64,000 nt of DNA from Pseudomonas putida (GCF_028682175.1 NZ_JANHKS010000016.1:1-64000), one strand, 5' to 3'; positions 37,197 to 46,648 are shown, counted from the first letter of the stretch. Notes: generated by a model not told the origin, from the sequence alone. A program made the numbers and translations.

Positions 37197-37688
37197 TTAC
37201 TGAACAGTCGGCGCCGGAGTCTCGCCAGCTTCCTGCATGCGCTGCAGCTCTTGCGCGTACAGGGCGTCGAAGTTGACCGGGGCCAGCATCAGCGCGGGGA
37301 ACGAACCACGGACGACCAGGCTGTCGATGGTCTCGCGAGCGTACGGGAACAGGATGTTCGGGCAGAACGCGCCCAGGGTGTGGCTCATGGAAGCCGCGTC
37401 CAGACCCTTGATCAGGAAGATACCGGCTTGCTGGACTTCAGCGATGAAGGCGATTTCTTCGCCGTTCTTCACTTCAACCGACAGGGTCAGTACCACTTCG
37501 AAGAAATCACCTTCGAGCTGCTTCTGACGGGTGTTCAGGTCCAGGCTGACGCTTGGAGTCCACTCCTGACGGAAGATCGCCGGGCTTTTCGGCGCTTCGA
37601 AGGACAGGTCACGCACGTAGATGCGCTGCAGGGAAAACTGTGGAGCTTCTTCGTTGGAAGTGGCGCCGTTGTTGGTTTCGTCGGTCAT
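37197..37688 (-). CDS. secB: Protein-export chaperone SecB
   Basis: A 163-residue cytoplasmic chaperone that keeps preproteins unfolded and hands them to SecA. Visible are [19 protein letters not shown], the central [20 protein letters not shown], and [20 protein letters not shown] with the C-terminal [13 protein letters not shown]. It is the last gene of a rhodanese-grxC-secB set transcribed away from gpmI. AGAAGGA lies eight bases before the start. Confidence 0.97.
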   Translation of the reverse strand: MTDETNNGATSNEEAPQFSLQRIYVRDLSFEAPKSPAIFRQEWTPSVSLDLNTRQKQLEGDFFEVVLTLSVEVKNGEEIAFIAEVQQAGIFLIKGLDAASMSHTLGAFCPNILFPYARETIDSLVVRGSFPALMLAPVNFDALYAQELQRMQEAGETPAPTVQ

Positions 37689-37727
37689 TTCAGATCCTTC
37701 TCTTTTAAGGTCTTGTAGGTTTCGAAA

Positions 37728-37982
37728 TCAGGCGCTCAACAAGGCGTCGAGCTTGCCAGCGCGTTCCAGGGCGAACAGGTCGTCGCAGCCGCCGACATGG
37801 ACCGAACCGATCCAGATCTGCGGCACCGACGTGCGTCCGGCCTTTTTGATCATTTCTGCACGAACCTGAGGCTTGCCGTCGACCTTGATCTCTTCGAAGT
37901 CGACTTTCTTGCTCGCCAGCAGCGACTTGGCGCGCGAGCAGTAAGGGCAATAATCGCTGGAGTAGACGACGACGTTGGCCAT
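37728..37982 (-). CDS. grxC: Glutaredoxin 3 (GrxC)
   Basis: An 84-residue dithiol glutaredoxin with active site SSDYCPYCSRA (CPYC), the cis-Pro loop RTSVPQIWIG, and GGCDDLFALERAGKLDALL at the C-terminus. It reduces disulfides and glutathionylated proteins using glutathione. One base separates it from the rhodanese-like gene and 39 bases from secB, so the three genes are probably one operon. Confidence 0.95.
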   Translation of the reverse strand: MANVVVYSSDYCPYCSRAKSLLASKKVDFEEIKVDGKPQVRAEMIKKAGRTSVPQIWIGSVHVGGCDDLFALERAGKLDALLSA

Positions 37983-37983
37983 G

Positions 37984-38400
37984 TCACTTCACCAGCGGCA
38001 GGTTGTCGCCGCGCCACGACGAAACGCCGCCCGACAACTTGGCAGCCTTGAAACCGGCCTTGAGCAGCTCGCGCGCCACGTGACCGGCGTGCTGGCCGGC
38101 AGCATCGACGATAATCAGCGTCTTGGCCTTGTACTTCTCAAGCTCTGCGGTACGGGTCATGACCTTGTCTTGCGGGAAGTTCAGCGAACCGACGATGTGG
38201 CCGGTGGCGTATTCCTTCTTGGCGCGCACGTCGATGACCACGGCTTCGTCGCGGTTGACCAGGGCGGTCAGCTCGCCAGTGGAGAGGCTCTTGCCGCCCT
38301 TGCTCAGCTCGGTGGCGATCAGCAGTGCCAGCAGGATGACGAAAGCGCCAGAGATCAGATAGTGGTTAGTTGCAAATGCAATCAGGTGCTCGACCATCAT
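37984..38400 (-). CDS. Rhodanese-fold membrane protein without a catalytic cysteine
   Basis: A 138-residue protein with one N-terminal membrane helix (about residues 15-30) and a rhodanese domain (VIDVRAKKEYATGHIVGSLN, then GGVSSWRGDNLP). The active-site loop, normally CxxGxR, reads IIVDAAGQHAGHVA, and there is no cysteine anywhere in the protein. It therefore cannot act as a persulfide sulfurtransferase. It is the first gene of the grxC-secB operon, divergent from gpmI. Confidence 0.85.
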   Translation of the reverse strand: MMVEHLIAFATNHYLISGAFVILLALLIATELSKGGKSLSTGELTALVNRDEAVVIDVRAKKEYATGHIVGSLNFPQDKVMTRTAELEKYKAKTLIIVDAAGQHAGHVARELLKAGFKAAKLSGGVSSWRGDNLPLVK

Positions 38401-38596
38401 TAGGTTCCAGGGCGTTAAAATGCCGGCCAGTATACACAGCCCCCAAGGTGGGCCAAAGCCCGTACGGCGGTCGCGGTATTTGAACCCGCTGGCGGGTCTG
38501 CTGTCCTTTCAACACGGCCACTCGCACTGGGACGGCAACAGCCCCTAGAATGTCGATCTTTTCTTCTCCTTCACCTTTTAGCCAAGAGTGGGATTC

Positions 38597-40132
38597 ATGA
38601 CTACCACGCCTAAACCTCTGGTTCTGATCATCCTGGACGGCTTCGGTCACAGCGACAGCCACGAAGGCAACGCTGTCTACGCCGCGAAGATGCCGGTGTT
38701 CGATCGTCTGTACAAGACCATGCCCAACGGCCTGATCTCCGGTTCCGGGATGGACGTCGGCCTGCCTGACGGCCAGATGGGCAACTCTGAAGTCGGCCAC
38801 ATGAACCTGGGTGCCGGCCGCGTGGTGTATCAGGACTTCACCCGCGTGACCAAGGCGATCCGCGACGGCGAGTTCTTCGAGAACCCGACCATCTGTGCTG
38901 CCGTGGACAAGGCCGTGGGTGCGGGCAAGGCCGTGCACATCATGGGCCTGCTGTCCGATGGTGGCGTTCACAGCCATGAAGACCACCTGGTGGCCATGGT
39001 CGAGCTGGCCGTCAAGCGTGGCGCCGACAAGATCTACCTGCACGCCTTCCTCGACGGCCGCGACACGCCGCCTCGCAGCGCGCACCAGTACCTCGAAACC
39101 ATGGAAACGGCCTACAAGCGTCTGGGCAAGGGTCGTACTGCAACCATCATTGGCCGTTACTTCGCCATGGACCGCGACAACCGCTGGGATCGCGTCGAGT
39201 CCGCCTACAACCTGATCGTTGACGGCAAGTCCGAATTCCAGGCCGCCAACGCCAAGGCCGCGCTGGACGCTGCCTACGAGCGTGGCGAGAACGACGAATT
39301 CGTCAAGGCCACCAGCATCGGCGACCAGGTGAAGGTCGAAGACGGCGACGCCGTAGTGTTCATGAACTTCCGCGCCGACCGTGCCCGTGAACTGACCCGC
39401 GTGTTCGTCGAAGACGATTTCAAGGACTTCGCCCGCGCCCGCCAGCCAAAACTGGCCGGCTACGTCATGCTGACCCAGTACGCCGCCAACATCCCTGCCC
39501 CGTCCGCCTTCGCCGCTGGCAGCCTGGAGAACGTGCTGGGCGAGTACCTGGCGAAAAACGGCAAGACCCAACTGCGCATCGCCGAAACCGAAAAATACGC
39601 CCACGTGACCTTCTTCTTCTCCGGTGGCCGTGAAGAGCCGTTCGAAGGCGAAGAGCGCATCCTGATCCCATCGCCGAAAGTCGCGACCTACGACCTGCAG
39701 CCAGAAATGAGCGCGCCGGAAGTCACCGACAAGATCGTCGACGCCATCGAAAACCAGCGTTATGACGTGATCGTCGTCAACTACGCCAACGGCGACATGG
39801 TTGGCCACAGCGGGATCATGGAAGCAGCGGTGAAGGCCGTTGAATGCCTGGATGTGTGCGTTGGCCGCATCACCGAAGCCCTGGAGAAGGTCGGCGGCGA
39901 AGCGCTGATCACCGCCGACCACGGCAACGTCGAGCAGATGACCGACGACACCACCGGCCAGGCGCACACCGCGCACACCACTGAGCCGGTGCCGTTTGTC
40001 TACGTCGGCAAGCGTGACCTCAAAGTGCGCGAAGGCGGTGTTCTGGCTGACGTTGCACCGACCATGCTGACCCTGATGGGCCTGGACATTCCGAAAGAAA
40101 TGACCGGCACCTCGATTCTGGTCGCCAAGTAA
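38597..40132 (+). CDS. gpmI: 2,3-bisphosphoglycerate-independent phosphoglycerate mutase
   Basis: A 511-residue Mn2+-dependent enzyme of glycolysis that interconverts 3- and 2-phosphoglycerate. Motifs are [19 protein letters not shown], the nucleophile Ser in [44 protein letters not shown], and the metal sites [13 protein letters not shown] and [11 protein letters not shown]. The ATG at 38597 is preferred to a GTG three codons upstream. A terminator follows. Confidence 0.97.
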   Translation: MTTTPKPLVLIILDGFGHSDSHEGNAVYAAKMPVFDRLYKTMPNGLISGSGMDVGLPDGQMGNSEVGHMNLGAGRVVYQDFTRVTKAIRDGEFFENPTICAAVDKAVGAGKAVHIMGLLSDGGVHSHEDHLVAMVELAVKRGADKIYLHAFLDGRDTPPRSAHQYLETMETAYKRLGKGRTATIIGRYFAMDRDNRWDRVESAYNLIVDGKSEFQAANAKAALDAAYERGENDEFVKATSIGDQVKVEDGDAVVFMNFRADRARELTRVFVEDDFKDFARARQPKLAGYVMLTQYAANIPAPSAFAAGSLENVLGEYLAKNGKTQLRIAETEKYAHVTFFFSGGREEPFEGEERILIPSPKVATYDLQPEMSAPEVTDKIVDAIENQRYDVIVVNYANGDMVGHSGIMEAAVKAVECLDVCVGRITEALEKVGGEALITADHGNVEQMTDDTTGQAHTAHTTEPVPFVYVGKRDLKVREGGVLADVAPTMLTLMGLDIPKEMTGTSILVAK

Positions 40133-40142
40133 GACGCAAATC

Positions 40143-40176
40143 ACCGGCCTGTCATCGCGTACAGGCCGGTTTTTGT
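40143..40176 (+). terminator. Rho-independent terminator of gpmI
   Basis: ACCGGCCTGT, an eight-base loop, ACAGGCCGGT and TTTT; a 10-bp perfect stem that begins about 10 bases after the stop codon. Confidence 0.94.
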
Positions 40177-40271
40177 ATGAAATGTCTGAAAGCCGCGCTC
40201 CCGGAGCGTTTTTTTTGCCGCCATCGGCGGGCATACTAAGCCCGTCTTCACTCCTGGTATCGCCCAACCCC

Positions 40272-41585
40272 ATGCTCCGCGCCCTGATCGCCCTTGCCTT
40301 GATTTGTCTGCTCAATCCGGCCTTCGCCGACGATGAGCGCGCACAAACCCAGAAACAGCTCGATGCCACGCGTCAGGACATCACCGAGCTGAAAAAGGCC
40401 CTGGGCCAGTTGCAGGAAGAAAAATCCGGGGTCCAGAAGGATCTGCGGGCCACTGAAACCGAGATGGGCAAGCTGGAAAAGCAGGTGGAGGCCCTGCAAA
40501 AGGAACTAAAAAAGAGTGAAAGCGAGCTGCAAAGGCTCGATCAGGAGAAAAAAAAACTCCAGAGCGCACGCGTTGAACAACAACGGCTGATTGCGATACA
40601 GGCCCGCGCCGCCTACCAGAATGGCCGCCAGGAATACCTCAAACTGCTGCTCAACCAGCAGAACCCCGAAAAATTCGCCCGCACGCTCACCTATTACGAT
40701 TACCTGAGCCAGGCACGTCTTGCGCAGTTGCGCACCTTCAACGAAACCCTGCGCCAGTTGGCCGAAGTCGAAAAAGACATCGACCTGCAACAGGCGCAGC
40801 TGTTGGTGCAGAAGAGCACGCTGGACGACCAGAAAGCCCAGCTCGACACCGTGCGCCAGGAGCGCCAGGTGGCGCTGGCCAAGCTGAACCAGGACTACAA
40901 GGCCCGTGATCAGAAACTGCAGGCCCGCCAGCAGGATCAGGCAGACCTGACTAAAGTCCTCAAGACCATCGAAGAAACCCTGGCCCGTCAGGCCCGCGAA
41001 GCCGAAGAGGCGCGTCAGAAAGCGCTCCTGGCCCAGCAGGAAGCCGAGAAGCGCCAGCGTGAGCAACAGGAAGCCCTGGCCAAAAACCGTGGCAAGGACG
41101 ATAGCGATGAAGCCCCGCGCAAGCCGACAAGGGCCCCCGGCGCACTGGTTTCCAGCGCCGGTCAGTCATTTGGTGGCGCATTTGAAGCGGCAAAGGGAAA
41201 ACTTCCCTGGCCTGTCGATGGTCGATTGTTGGCGCGCTTCGGGGAAACCCGCGGCGATGACGAGCGGACCAAGTGGGATGGCGTGATGATCAGCGCCTCT
41301 GCCGGCAGCCAGGTACACGCTGTGCATGGTGGTCGCGTGGTCTTCGCCGACTGGTTGCGCGGGGCCGGGCTTCTGGTCATTCTCGACCACGGCAACGGCT
41401 ATTTGAGTCTGTACGGTCACAACCAGAGTCTGTTGAAGGAAGCTGGGGACGTTGTAAAAGCCGGGGAAGCGATCGCCACTGTAGGCAACAGTGGTGGCGG
41501 TCAGGACACTCCGGCGCTGTATTTCGCTATTCGTCAGCAGGGTCGCCCAAGTGATCCGGCCCAATGGTGTCGCACTCAAGGATAA
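40272..41585 (+). CDS. EnvC-like murein hydrolase activator (degenerate LytM domain)
   Basis: A 437-residue periplasmic protein with a signal peptide (MLRALIALALICLLNPAFA), two long coiled coils (about residues 22-105 and 150-260), a low-complexity linker, and a C-terminal M23/LytM domain. The metal ligands of active LytM enzymes are lost: the HxxxD segment reads RTKWDGVMISA and the HxH segment reads LYFAIRQQG. This is the EnvC pattern, in which the domain activates amidases at the division site instead of cutting peptidoglycan. It precedes ctpA by 30 bases. Confidence 0.88.
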   Translation: MLRALIALALICLLNPAFADDERAQTQKQLDATRQDITELKKALGQLQEEKSGVQKDLRATETEMGKLEKQVEALQKELKKSESELQRLDQEKKKLQSARVEQQRLIAIQARAAYQNGRQEYLKLLLNQQNPEKFARTLTYYDYLSQARLAQLRTFNETLRQLAEVEKDIDLQQAQLLVQKSTLDDQKAQLDTVRQERQVALAKLNQDYKARDQKLQARQQDQADLTKVLKTIEETLARQAREAEEARQKALLAQQEAEKRQREQQEALAKNRGKDDSDEAPRKPTRAPGALVSSAGQSFGGAFEAAKGKLPWPVDGRLLARFGETRGDDERTKWDGVMISASAGSQVHAVHGGRVVFADWLRGAGLLVILDHGNGYLSLYGHNQSLLKEAGDVVKAGEAIATVGNSGGGQDTPALYFAIRQQGRPSDPAQWCRTQG

Positions 41586-41615
41586 GTCGACGCCTCACTC
41601 AGGAGTTCGTAAGAG

Positions 41616-42953
41616 ATGCCGTTTTCGTCCCGCCTCACCTCGCTGGCCCTGACCATCGCCGTGGTTATCGGTGCTCCGCAGGCCATGGCCGCCGGTGCCG
41701 CCCCCGCTGCGACGCCTGCCGCTGCTGCATCCGCGCCTGCCAACGCCGCGAACCTCAAGGCGCCGCTGCCGCTCGACGAGCTGCGCACCTTCGCCGAGGT
41801 GATGGACCGGATCAAGGCCGCGTACGTCGAGCCGGTGGATGACAAGACCCTGCTGGAAAACGCCATCAAGGGCATGCTCAGCAACCTTGACCCGCACTCC
41901 GCCTACCTGGGCCCAGAAGACTTCCAGGAGCTGCAGGAAAGCACCAGCGGCGAATTCGGCGGCCTGGGCATCGAAGTGGGCGTCGAGGACGGCTTCATCA
42001 AGGTCGTCTCGCCGATCGATGACACCCCGGCTTCCAAGGCAGGCATCGAGGCGGGCGACCTGATCGTCAAGATCAACGGCGCGCCGACCCAGGGTCAGAC
42101 CATGCAGGAAGCGGTCGACAAGATGCGCGGCAAGATCGGCGAGAAGATCACCCTGACGCTGGTGCGCGACGGCGGCAACCCGTTCGACGTGACGCTGGCC
42201 CGCGCGACCATTCAGGTCAAGAGCGTGAAGTCGCAGATGCTCGAGCCTGGCTACGGCTACATCCGCATCACCCAGTTCCAGGTGAAAACCGGCGAGGAAG
42301 TGGGCAAGGCGTTGGCCAAGCTGCGCAAGGACAACGGCAAGAAGATGAACGGCCTGATCCTGGACTTGCGCAACAACCCGGGCGGCGTGCTGCAGGCGGC
42401 AGTCGAAGTCGCCGACCATTTCCTGACCAAGGGCCTGATCGTCTACACCAAGGGCCGTATCGCCAATTCCGAACTGCGCTTCTCGGCAGACCCTGCCGAC
42501 GCCAGCGAAGGCGCGCCACTGGTGGTGCTGATCAACGGCGGCAGTGCCTCGGCGTCCGAGATTGTTGCCGGCGCCCTGCAGGACCAGAAACGCGGCATCC
42601 TGATGGGGACCGACTCGTTCGGCAAGGGCTCGGTGCAGACCGTGCTGCCACTGGCCAACGACCGCGCCCTGAAGATCACCACGGCGCTGTACTTCACGCC
42701 GAACGGCCGCTCGATCCAGGCCCAGGGCATCATCCCGGACATCGAAGTCAAACGTGGCAAGCTCACCACCGAAGCCGATGGCGAGAACTACAAGGAAGCC
42801 GACCTGCTCGGCCACCTGGGCAACGGCAACGGCGGTGCGGACAAACCGACCACCAAATCCAAGGCTGGCAAGGCGCGTCCGCAGGACGACGACTACCAGT
42901 TGAACCAGGCCCTGAGCCTGCTCAAGGGATTGAGTGTGACACGCGGCAATTGA
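41616..42953 (+). CDS. ctpA: Carboxy-terminal processing protease CtpA (S41 family)
   Basis: A 445-residue periplasmic serine protease with a signal peptide (cleavage near residue 26). The N-terminal region is followed by a PDZ domain at about residues 100-185 (EFGGLGIEVGVEDGFIKVVS, ASKAGIEAGDLIVKING) and the S41 core. The catalytic Ser312 is in NGGSASASEIVAGAL and the general base Lys337 in DSFGKGSVQTVLPL. In Pseudomonas such proteases process or degrade cell-wall enzymes and secreted proteins. Its stop is one base from the next start, so the genes are coupled. Confidence 0.95.
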   Translation: MPFSSRLTSLALTIAVVIGAPQAMAAGAAPAATPAAAASAPANAANLKAPLPLDELRTFAEVMDRIKAAYVEPVDDKTLLENAIKGMLSNLDPHSAYLGPEDFQELQESTSGEFGGLGIEVGVEDGFIKVVSPIDDTPASKAGIEAGDLIVKINGAPTQGQTMQEAVDKMRGKIGEKITLTLVRDGGNPFDVTLARATIQVKSVKSQMLEPGYGYIRITQFQVKTGEEVGKALAKLRKDNGKKMNGLILDLRNNPGGVLQAAVEVADHFLTKGLIVYTKGRIANSELRFSADPADASEGAPLVVLINGGSASASEIVAGALQDQKRGILMGTDSFGKGSVQTVLPLANDRALKITTALYFTPNGRSIQAQGIIPDIEVKRGKLTTEADGENYKEADLLGHLGNGNGGADKPTTKSKAGKARPQDDDYQLNQALSLLKGLSVTRGN

Positions 42954-42954
42954 T

Positions 42955-43752
42955 ATGCGCTTCTGGTTGACCGGGCTCGTCTGGGCCCTCGCTGTGCTGA
43001 CAGGTGCTGCCCATGCGGCACCTGGCCAATCTTCCACCGACGATAAGAAGCCTGCGCGGGCCTATTTGAGCCTGATCATCGACGACCTGGGGCAGAGCCC
43101 GGAAAAGGACAGCCGCGTGCTGGCCCTGCCCGGCCCCGTGACGCTGGCGATCATGCCTGACACCCCGCACGCCACCGACTTCGCCCGCCAGGCCCACAAG
43201 GCTGGCCGGACGGTCATGCTGCACATGCCGATGGACCCCGCCACCGGGCCCTACGCCTGGCGGCCGGACCTGCCGCTGACCGAGCTTGAGTCGCGCCTCA
43301 ATGCGGCGCTGCTGAAAGTGCCGTATGCGGCAGGCATCAACAACCACGAAGGCAGCCGCATGACCGCAGAGCCGGTGGCGATGGCCTGGCTGGTGGGCGA
43401 GCTGCAACGCCGTCACCTGTTCTTCGTCGACAGCCGCACCAGCGCCAAGACCGTTGCCGCGGCAGAGGCGCAGAAAATCGGCCTGGCGAGTCTTTCAAGG
43501 GATGTGTTCCTGGACGACGAACGCACCGCCGAAGCCATCAGCGGCCAGTTGCAGACCGCGATCAGACTGGCCCACAAGCAAGGTTCAGCGGTGATGATAG
43601 GCCATCCGTATCCGGTGACCATGGAGGTGCTGGAACGCGAGCTGCCCAAGCTCAAGGCCCAGGGCATCGAATGGATCGAACTGCGCCACATGATCAGCAT
43701 TCGTGGCAATCAGGCGATGGCCGGGCATGGGAAGGATGGGGTGTATCGGTAG
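42955..43752 (+). CDS. Divergent polysaccharide deacetylase family protein (YibQ-like)
   Basis: A 265-residue exported protein (signal MRFWLTGLVWALAVLTGAAHA) with the NodB-like barrel of the divergent polysaccharide deacetylase (DUF610/YibQ) family: LSLIIDDLGQSPEKDSRVLA, VMLHMPMDPATG, AAGINNHEGSRMTAEP, and IGHPYPVTMEVLERELPKL. It begins one base after the ctpA stop codon. The triad envC-like, ctpA, yibQ-like suggests an envelope-maintenance operon; enzymatic activity on a polysaccharide is not proven for the family. Confidence 0.88.
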   Translation: MRFWLTGLVWALAVLTGAAHAAPGQSSTDDKKPARAYLSLIIDDLGQSPEKDSRVLALPGPVTLAIMPDTPHATDFARQAHKAGRTVMLHMPMDPATGPYAWRPDLPLTELESRLNAALLKVPYAAGINNHEGSRMTAEPVAMAWLVGELQRRHLFFVDSRTSAKTVAAAEAQKIGLASLSRDVFLDDERTAEAISGQLQTAIRLAHKQGSAVMIGHPYPVTMEVLERELPKLKAQGIEWIELRHMISIRGNQAMAGHGKDGVYR

Positions 43753-43763
43753 TACGACTCCCC

Positions 43764-43856
43764 CCGTAGCAGCACGGCTTGCCGGCGGGAGCGGTGTATC
43801 AGCTAATAATGGGGTGACTGACACACCGCTCCCGCCGGCAAGCCGTGCTGCTACGG
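43764..43856. repeat. REP/REPIN-like palindrome, GTAGCAGCACGG class
   Basis: Arms CCGTAGCAGCACGGCTTGCC and the complement, core CAGCTAATAATGGGGTGACTG, the flipped form of the 5840-type core. It lies 11 bases beyond the deacetylase stop codon. Confidence 0.87.
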
Positions 43857-43889
43857 GTTAGGTGTTAGTTGGCGATCTTGAGTTCGCCA

Positions 43890-43916
43890 ACGCCGGCAAG
43901 CCGGACTGCTACGGGG
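43890..43916. repeat. Partial REP end
   Basis: CGCCGGCAAGCCGGACTGCTACGGGG is a diverged copy of the right REP arm, 35 bases after the complete element at 43764. A decayed half-element. Confidence 0.65.
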
Positions 43917-43933
43917 AGGTGGTGAGGCTGATG

Positions 43934-44689
43934 TCAGAGATACTTCCCGAGAATCGTGTCCACTGCCCCTTCCTTGCGCAGCTCATCCAGCGCGGTCTGC
44001 AGCTTCTGCACCACCTCGTCGGGCGTGTCCTTGTTCAGCGCCAGGAACAACTCCGCGCTGTTGAAGCGCAACACCGTCTTGAGCCCCGTCACGCCCTCCT
44101 GACGCGCCAGATAACGCCCGGCAGGATCACCCGTGGCCCACAGGTCGATCTGCCCTTCCACTAGCCTTCTGGCGTTGTCCTTGTCACTGAGCACGGTGAG
44201 CGGCTTCATGCCCTGGCGCCCCAGTTCCTCGGCGATGACATCGCCCTTGTACGCGCCAATCCGGTATTTGCGGGCCTGTTCCAGTGACTCGAGCTGAATC
44301 GGGCTGTCGGCGCGCGCCAGCATGATCCAGTCATCCGGGCCGATGGGGCCGACCCACTTGAACAGCTTCTCGCGCTCGGCCACTCGCGCCATCACGAACA
44401 CGCCGTAGCCGGGCTTTTCCAGGGCGAGCTTGTAGATTCGCTCCCAGGGAAAACGCAGCGTCATGTTGTAGGCAATGCCGGCACGCTTGAACGTCTCGCG
44501 GACGATCTCGACAGCGATGCCCTGGATGTTGTTTTCCTGGGCGAAATTCTTGCCGTCGTTGGCCATGTTGTAAGGCGGGAAATTCTCGGTCAGCAGCACC
44601 ATCGAATAGGGCGCCGTGTCCTGGGCCCTGACGGTGCCCGAGAGCAATGCGACAACGCTGATCAGCGCAAGAACAACACCTTTGAACAT
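43934..44689 (-). CDS. Periplasmic amino-acid-binding-like protein (SBP_bac_3)
   Basis: A 251-residue exported protein of the type-2 periplasmic binding fold (signal MFKGVVLALISVVALLSGTVRA). Binding-site phrases are LLTENFPPYNMANDGKNF, GIAVEIVRETFKRAGIAYN, YGVFVMARVAEREKLFKWVG and KDNARRLVEGQIDLWATGD. No permease or ATPase is adjacent, so it may be an orphan sensor or binding protein. The ATG at 44689 opens the signal peptide; the longer frame to 44782 is not credible. Confidence 0.82.
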   Translation of the reverse strand: MFKGVVLALISVVALLSGTVRAQDTAPYSMVLLTENFPPYNMANDGKNFAQENNIQGIAVEIVRETFKRAGIAYNMTLRFPWERIYKLALEKPGYGVFVMARVAEREKLFKWVGPIGPDDWIMLARADSPIQLESLEQARKYRIGAYKGDVIAEELGRQGMKPLTVLSDKDNARRLVEGQIDLWATGDPAGRYLARQEGVTGLKTVLRFNSAELFLALNKDTPDEVVQKLQTALDELRKEGAVDTILGKYL

Positions 44690-44787
44690 ATCCCTGGCAC
44701 CCCACCCTGACGACGGCAGGAGAGTGCCGCCAAGACGGTGCAATGTCCAGTCGGGCGTCGGTGGGGTCGCTTTCAGAACCAACTAAA

Positions 44788-44883
44788 CCTGTGGGAGCGA
44801 GCTTGCTCGCGAAGAGGTCGGCATGAACGACACATAATCATTGCTCATACCATCGCCTTCGCGAGCAAGCTCGCTCCCACAGG
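44788..44883. repeat. REP/REPIN-like palindrome, GTGGGAGCGAGC class
   Basis: Arms CCTGTGGGAGCGAGCTTGCT and the complement flank about 40 bases. It lies between hisF and the binding-protein gene on the same strand, and may serve as the his terminator. Confidence 0.85.
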
Positions 44884-44903
44884 TTTTGTGTTTCAGCTCA
44901 GTA

Positions 44904-45674
44904 TCAGCGGACGACGATGCCTTGTTTGGCCATGAACGCCTTGGCCTCGGGAACGGTGTACTCGCCGAAGTGGAAAATGCTCGCAGCCAGCACAGCGCTG
45001 GCGTGGCCTTCGATGACGCCGTCAGCCAGATGCTGCAGGTTGCCCACGCCACCCGAAGCGATTACCGGGATGCCCAGCGCGTCGCTGATTGCACGGGTCA
45101 CGCCCAGGTCGAAGCCGTTCTTCATGCCGTCCTGGTCCATGCTGGTCAGCAGGATCTCGCCAGCGCCCAGGCCTTCCATCTTCTTGGCCCACTCCACCGC
45201 ATCCAGACCGGTCGGCTTGCGCCCGCCATGGGTGAAGATTTCCCAGCGCGGGGTTTCGCCAGGGCCAGACACCTTCTTGGCGTCGATGGCCACGACGATG
45301 CACTGCGAACCGAAACGCGCCGCCGCCTCACCCACGAACTCGGGGTTGAACACTGCAGCGGTGTTGATCGAGACCTTGTCGGCACCGGCGTTGAGCAGGT
45401 TGCGGATGTCCTGCACGGTACGCACGCCGCCACCCACGGTCAGCGGGATGAACACCTGGCTGGCCATGCGCTCGACGGTGTGCAGCGTGGTGTCGCGGCC
45501 ATCGACGCTGGCGGTGATGTCGAGAAAGGTAATCTCGTCGGCACCCTGCTCATCGTAACGACGGGCGATCTCGACCGGATCACCGGCATCGCGGATATTC
45601 TCGAACTTCACACCCTTGACCACGCGACCGTTGTCGACGTCCAGGCAAGGGATGATGCGTTTGGCCAGCGCCAT
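44904..45674 (-). CDS. hisF: Imidazole glycerol phosphate synthase subunit HisF
   Basis: A 256-residue (beta/alpha)8 barrel, the cyclase subunit that joins PRFAR with ammonia from HisH to give IGP and AICAR. Motifs are [20 protein letters not shown] (catalytic Asp in CLDVD), [47 protein letters not shown] (second catalytic Asp) and [13 protein letters not shown]. The ATG at 45674 is the family start; upstream codons overlap a REP element. It is separated from hisA by 134 bases. Confidence 0.97.
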   Translation of the reverse strand: MALAKRIIPCLDVDNGRVVKGVKFENIRDAGDPVEIARRYDEQGADEITFLDITASVDGRDTTLHTVERMASQVFIPLTVGGGVRTVQDIRNLLNAGADKVSINTAAVFNPEFVGEAAARFGSQCIVVAIDAKKVSGPGETPRWEIFTHGGRKPTGLDAVEWAKKMEGLGAGEILLTSMDQDGMKNGFDLGVTRAISDALGIPVIASGGVGNLQHLADGVIEGHASAVLAASIFHFGEYTVPEAKAFMAKQGIVVR

Positions 45675-45702
45675 GAGTCTATTCTCCGAAAACGGTTGGT
45701 GA

Positions 45703-45798
45703 CCTGTGGGAGCGGGCTCGCCCGCGAAGAGGCCAGTGAGGTCGACACCTATTGAGCGTCTGTATCTCAGCATTCGCGAGCAAGCTCGCTCCCACAGG
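45703..45798. repeat. REP/REPIN-like palindrome, GTGGGAGCGGGC class, between hisA and hisF
   Basis: CCTGTGGGAGCGGGCTCGCC...GCGAAGAGG at the left and GCATTCGCGAGCAAGCTCGC...CCACAGG at the right. The two arms differ in subtype (CGGGCTCGCC versus GCGAGCAAGC). It fills almost the whole gap between hisA and hisF. Confidence 0.85.
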
Positions 45799-45808
45799 GG
45801 GCATGGCT

Positions 45809-46546
45809 TCAGGCCTTGTATGAATCGCAGAACGCCTGAGCTTCGGCGACGTCCAGCGTGCCTTCGTAGATCGCACGGCCGGTGATCGCGCCGATGATGC
45901 CCGGTGCCTTGGCGTCCAGCAGCGCCTTGATGTCACCCAGGTTGTGGATGCCGCCCGAAGCGATCACCGGGATCCTGGTCGACGCTGCCAAGGCTGCGGT
46001 GAACGGCACGTTGCAGCCTTGCATCATGCCGTCTTTGGCGATGTCGGTGTAGACGATGGCCGAGACGCCGTCGGCTTCGAAACGCTTGGCCAGATCGATC
46101 ACCTGAACCGAGCTGACTTCAGCCCAGCCGTCGGTGGCAACGAAACCGTCCTTGGCGTCCAGGCCGACGATGACCTTGCCCGGGAATGCGCGGCAGGCTT
46201 CGGCGACGAACTCAGGTTCCTTGACCGCCTTGGTGCCGATGATGACGTAGCTCACGCCCGCCTTGACGTAGTGCTCGATGGTTTCCAGCGAACGAATGCC
46301 GCCGCCGATCTGGATCGGCAGGTTCGGGTAACGCCTGGCGATGGCCGTGACCACCTCACCGTTGACCGGCTGACCTTCGAACGCGCCGTTCAGGTCGACC
46401 AGATGCAGACGGCGGCAGCCACCGTCGACCCACTTGGCAGCCATGCTGACAGGGTCATCGGAGAACACCGTGGAATCTTCCATGCGGCCCTGGCGCAGGC
46501 GCACGCAGGCACCGTCTTTAAGGTCGATAGCGGGGATAATCAGCAT
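45809..46546 (-). CDS. hisA: Phosphoribosylformimino-5-aminoimidazole carboxamide ribotide isomerase
   Basis: A 245-residue (beta/alpha)8 barrel that converts ProFAR to PRFAR, the substrate of HisFH. Catalytic Asp is in [17 protein letters not shown]; others are [50 protein letters not shown] (second Asp) and [17 protein letters not shown]. The ATG at 46546 has AAAGGA seven bases upstream. A short repeat region separates it from the DUF2164 gene. Confidence 0.97.
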   Translation of the reverse strand: MLIIPAIDLKDGACVRLRQGRMEDSTVFSDDPVSMAAKWVDGGCRRLHLVDLNGAFEGQPVNGEVVTAIARRYPNLPIQIGGGIRSLETIEHYVKAGVSYVIIGTKAVKEPEFVAEACRAFPGKVIVGLDAKDGFVATDGWAEVSSVQVIDLAKRFEADGVSAIVYTDIAKDGMMQGCNVPFTAALAASTRIPVIASGGIHNLGDIKALLDAKAPGIIGAITGRAIYEGTLDVAEAQAFCDSYKA

Positions 46547-46566
46547 GCTTTTTCCTTTGTCAAAAG

Positions 46567-46648
46567 AGCTGCAAGCTGCAAGCCGTAAGCTGCAAGCAGG
46601 CACGCGTAAATCAGTCTTGCAGCTTTAAGCTTGAAGCTTGTCGCTGCC
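46567..46648. repeat. Heptad repeats of AGCTGCA with inverted copies
   Basis: GAGCTGCAAGCTGCAAGCCG...TAAGCTGCAAGC is made of AGCTGCA-type heptads in tandem; 46616-46648 holds inverted relatives (CTTGCAGCTTTAAGCTTGAA). The block fills the gap between DUF2164 and hisA. It is unrelated to the REP classes here. Confidence 0.7.

Noticed and set aside
38366..40369. 667-codon open frame antisense to gpmI
   Set aside because: Shadow of gpmI on the opposite strand, caused by high GC at third codon positions; gpmI is certain.
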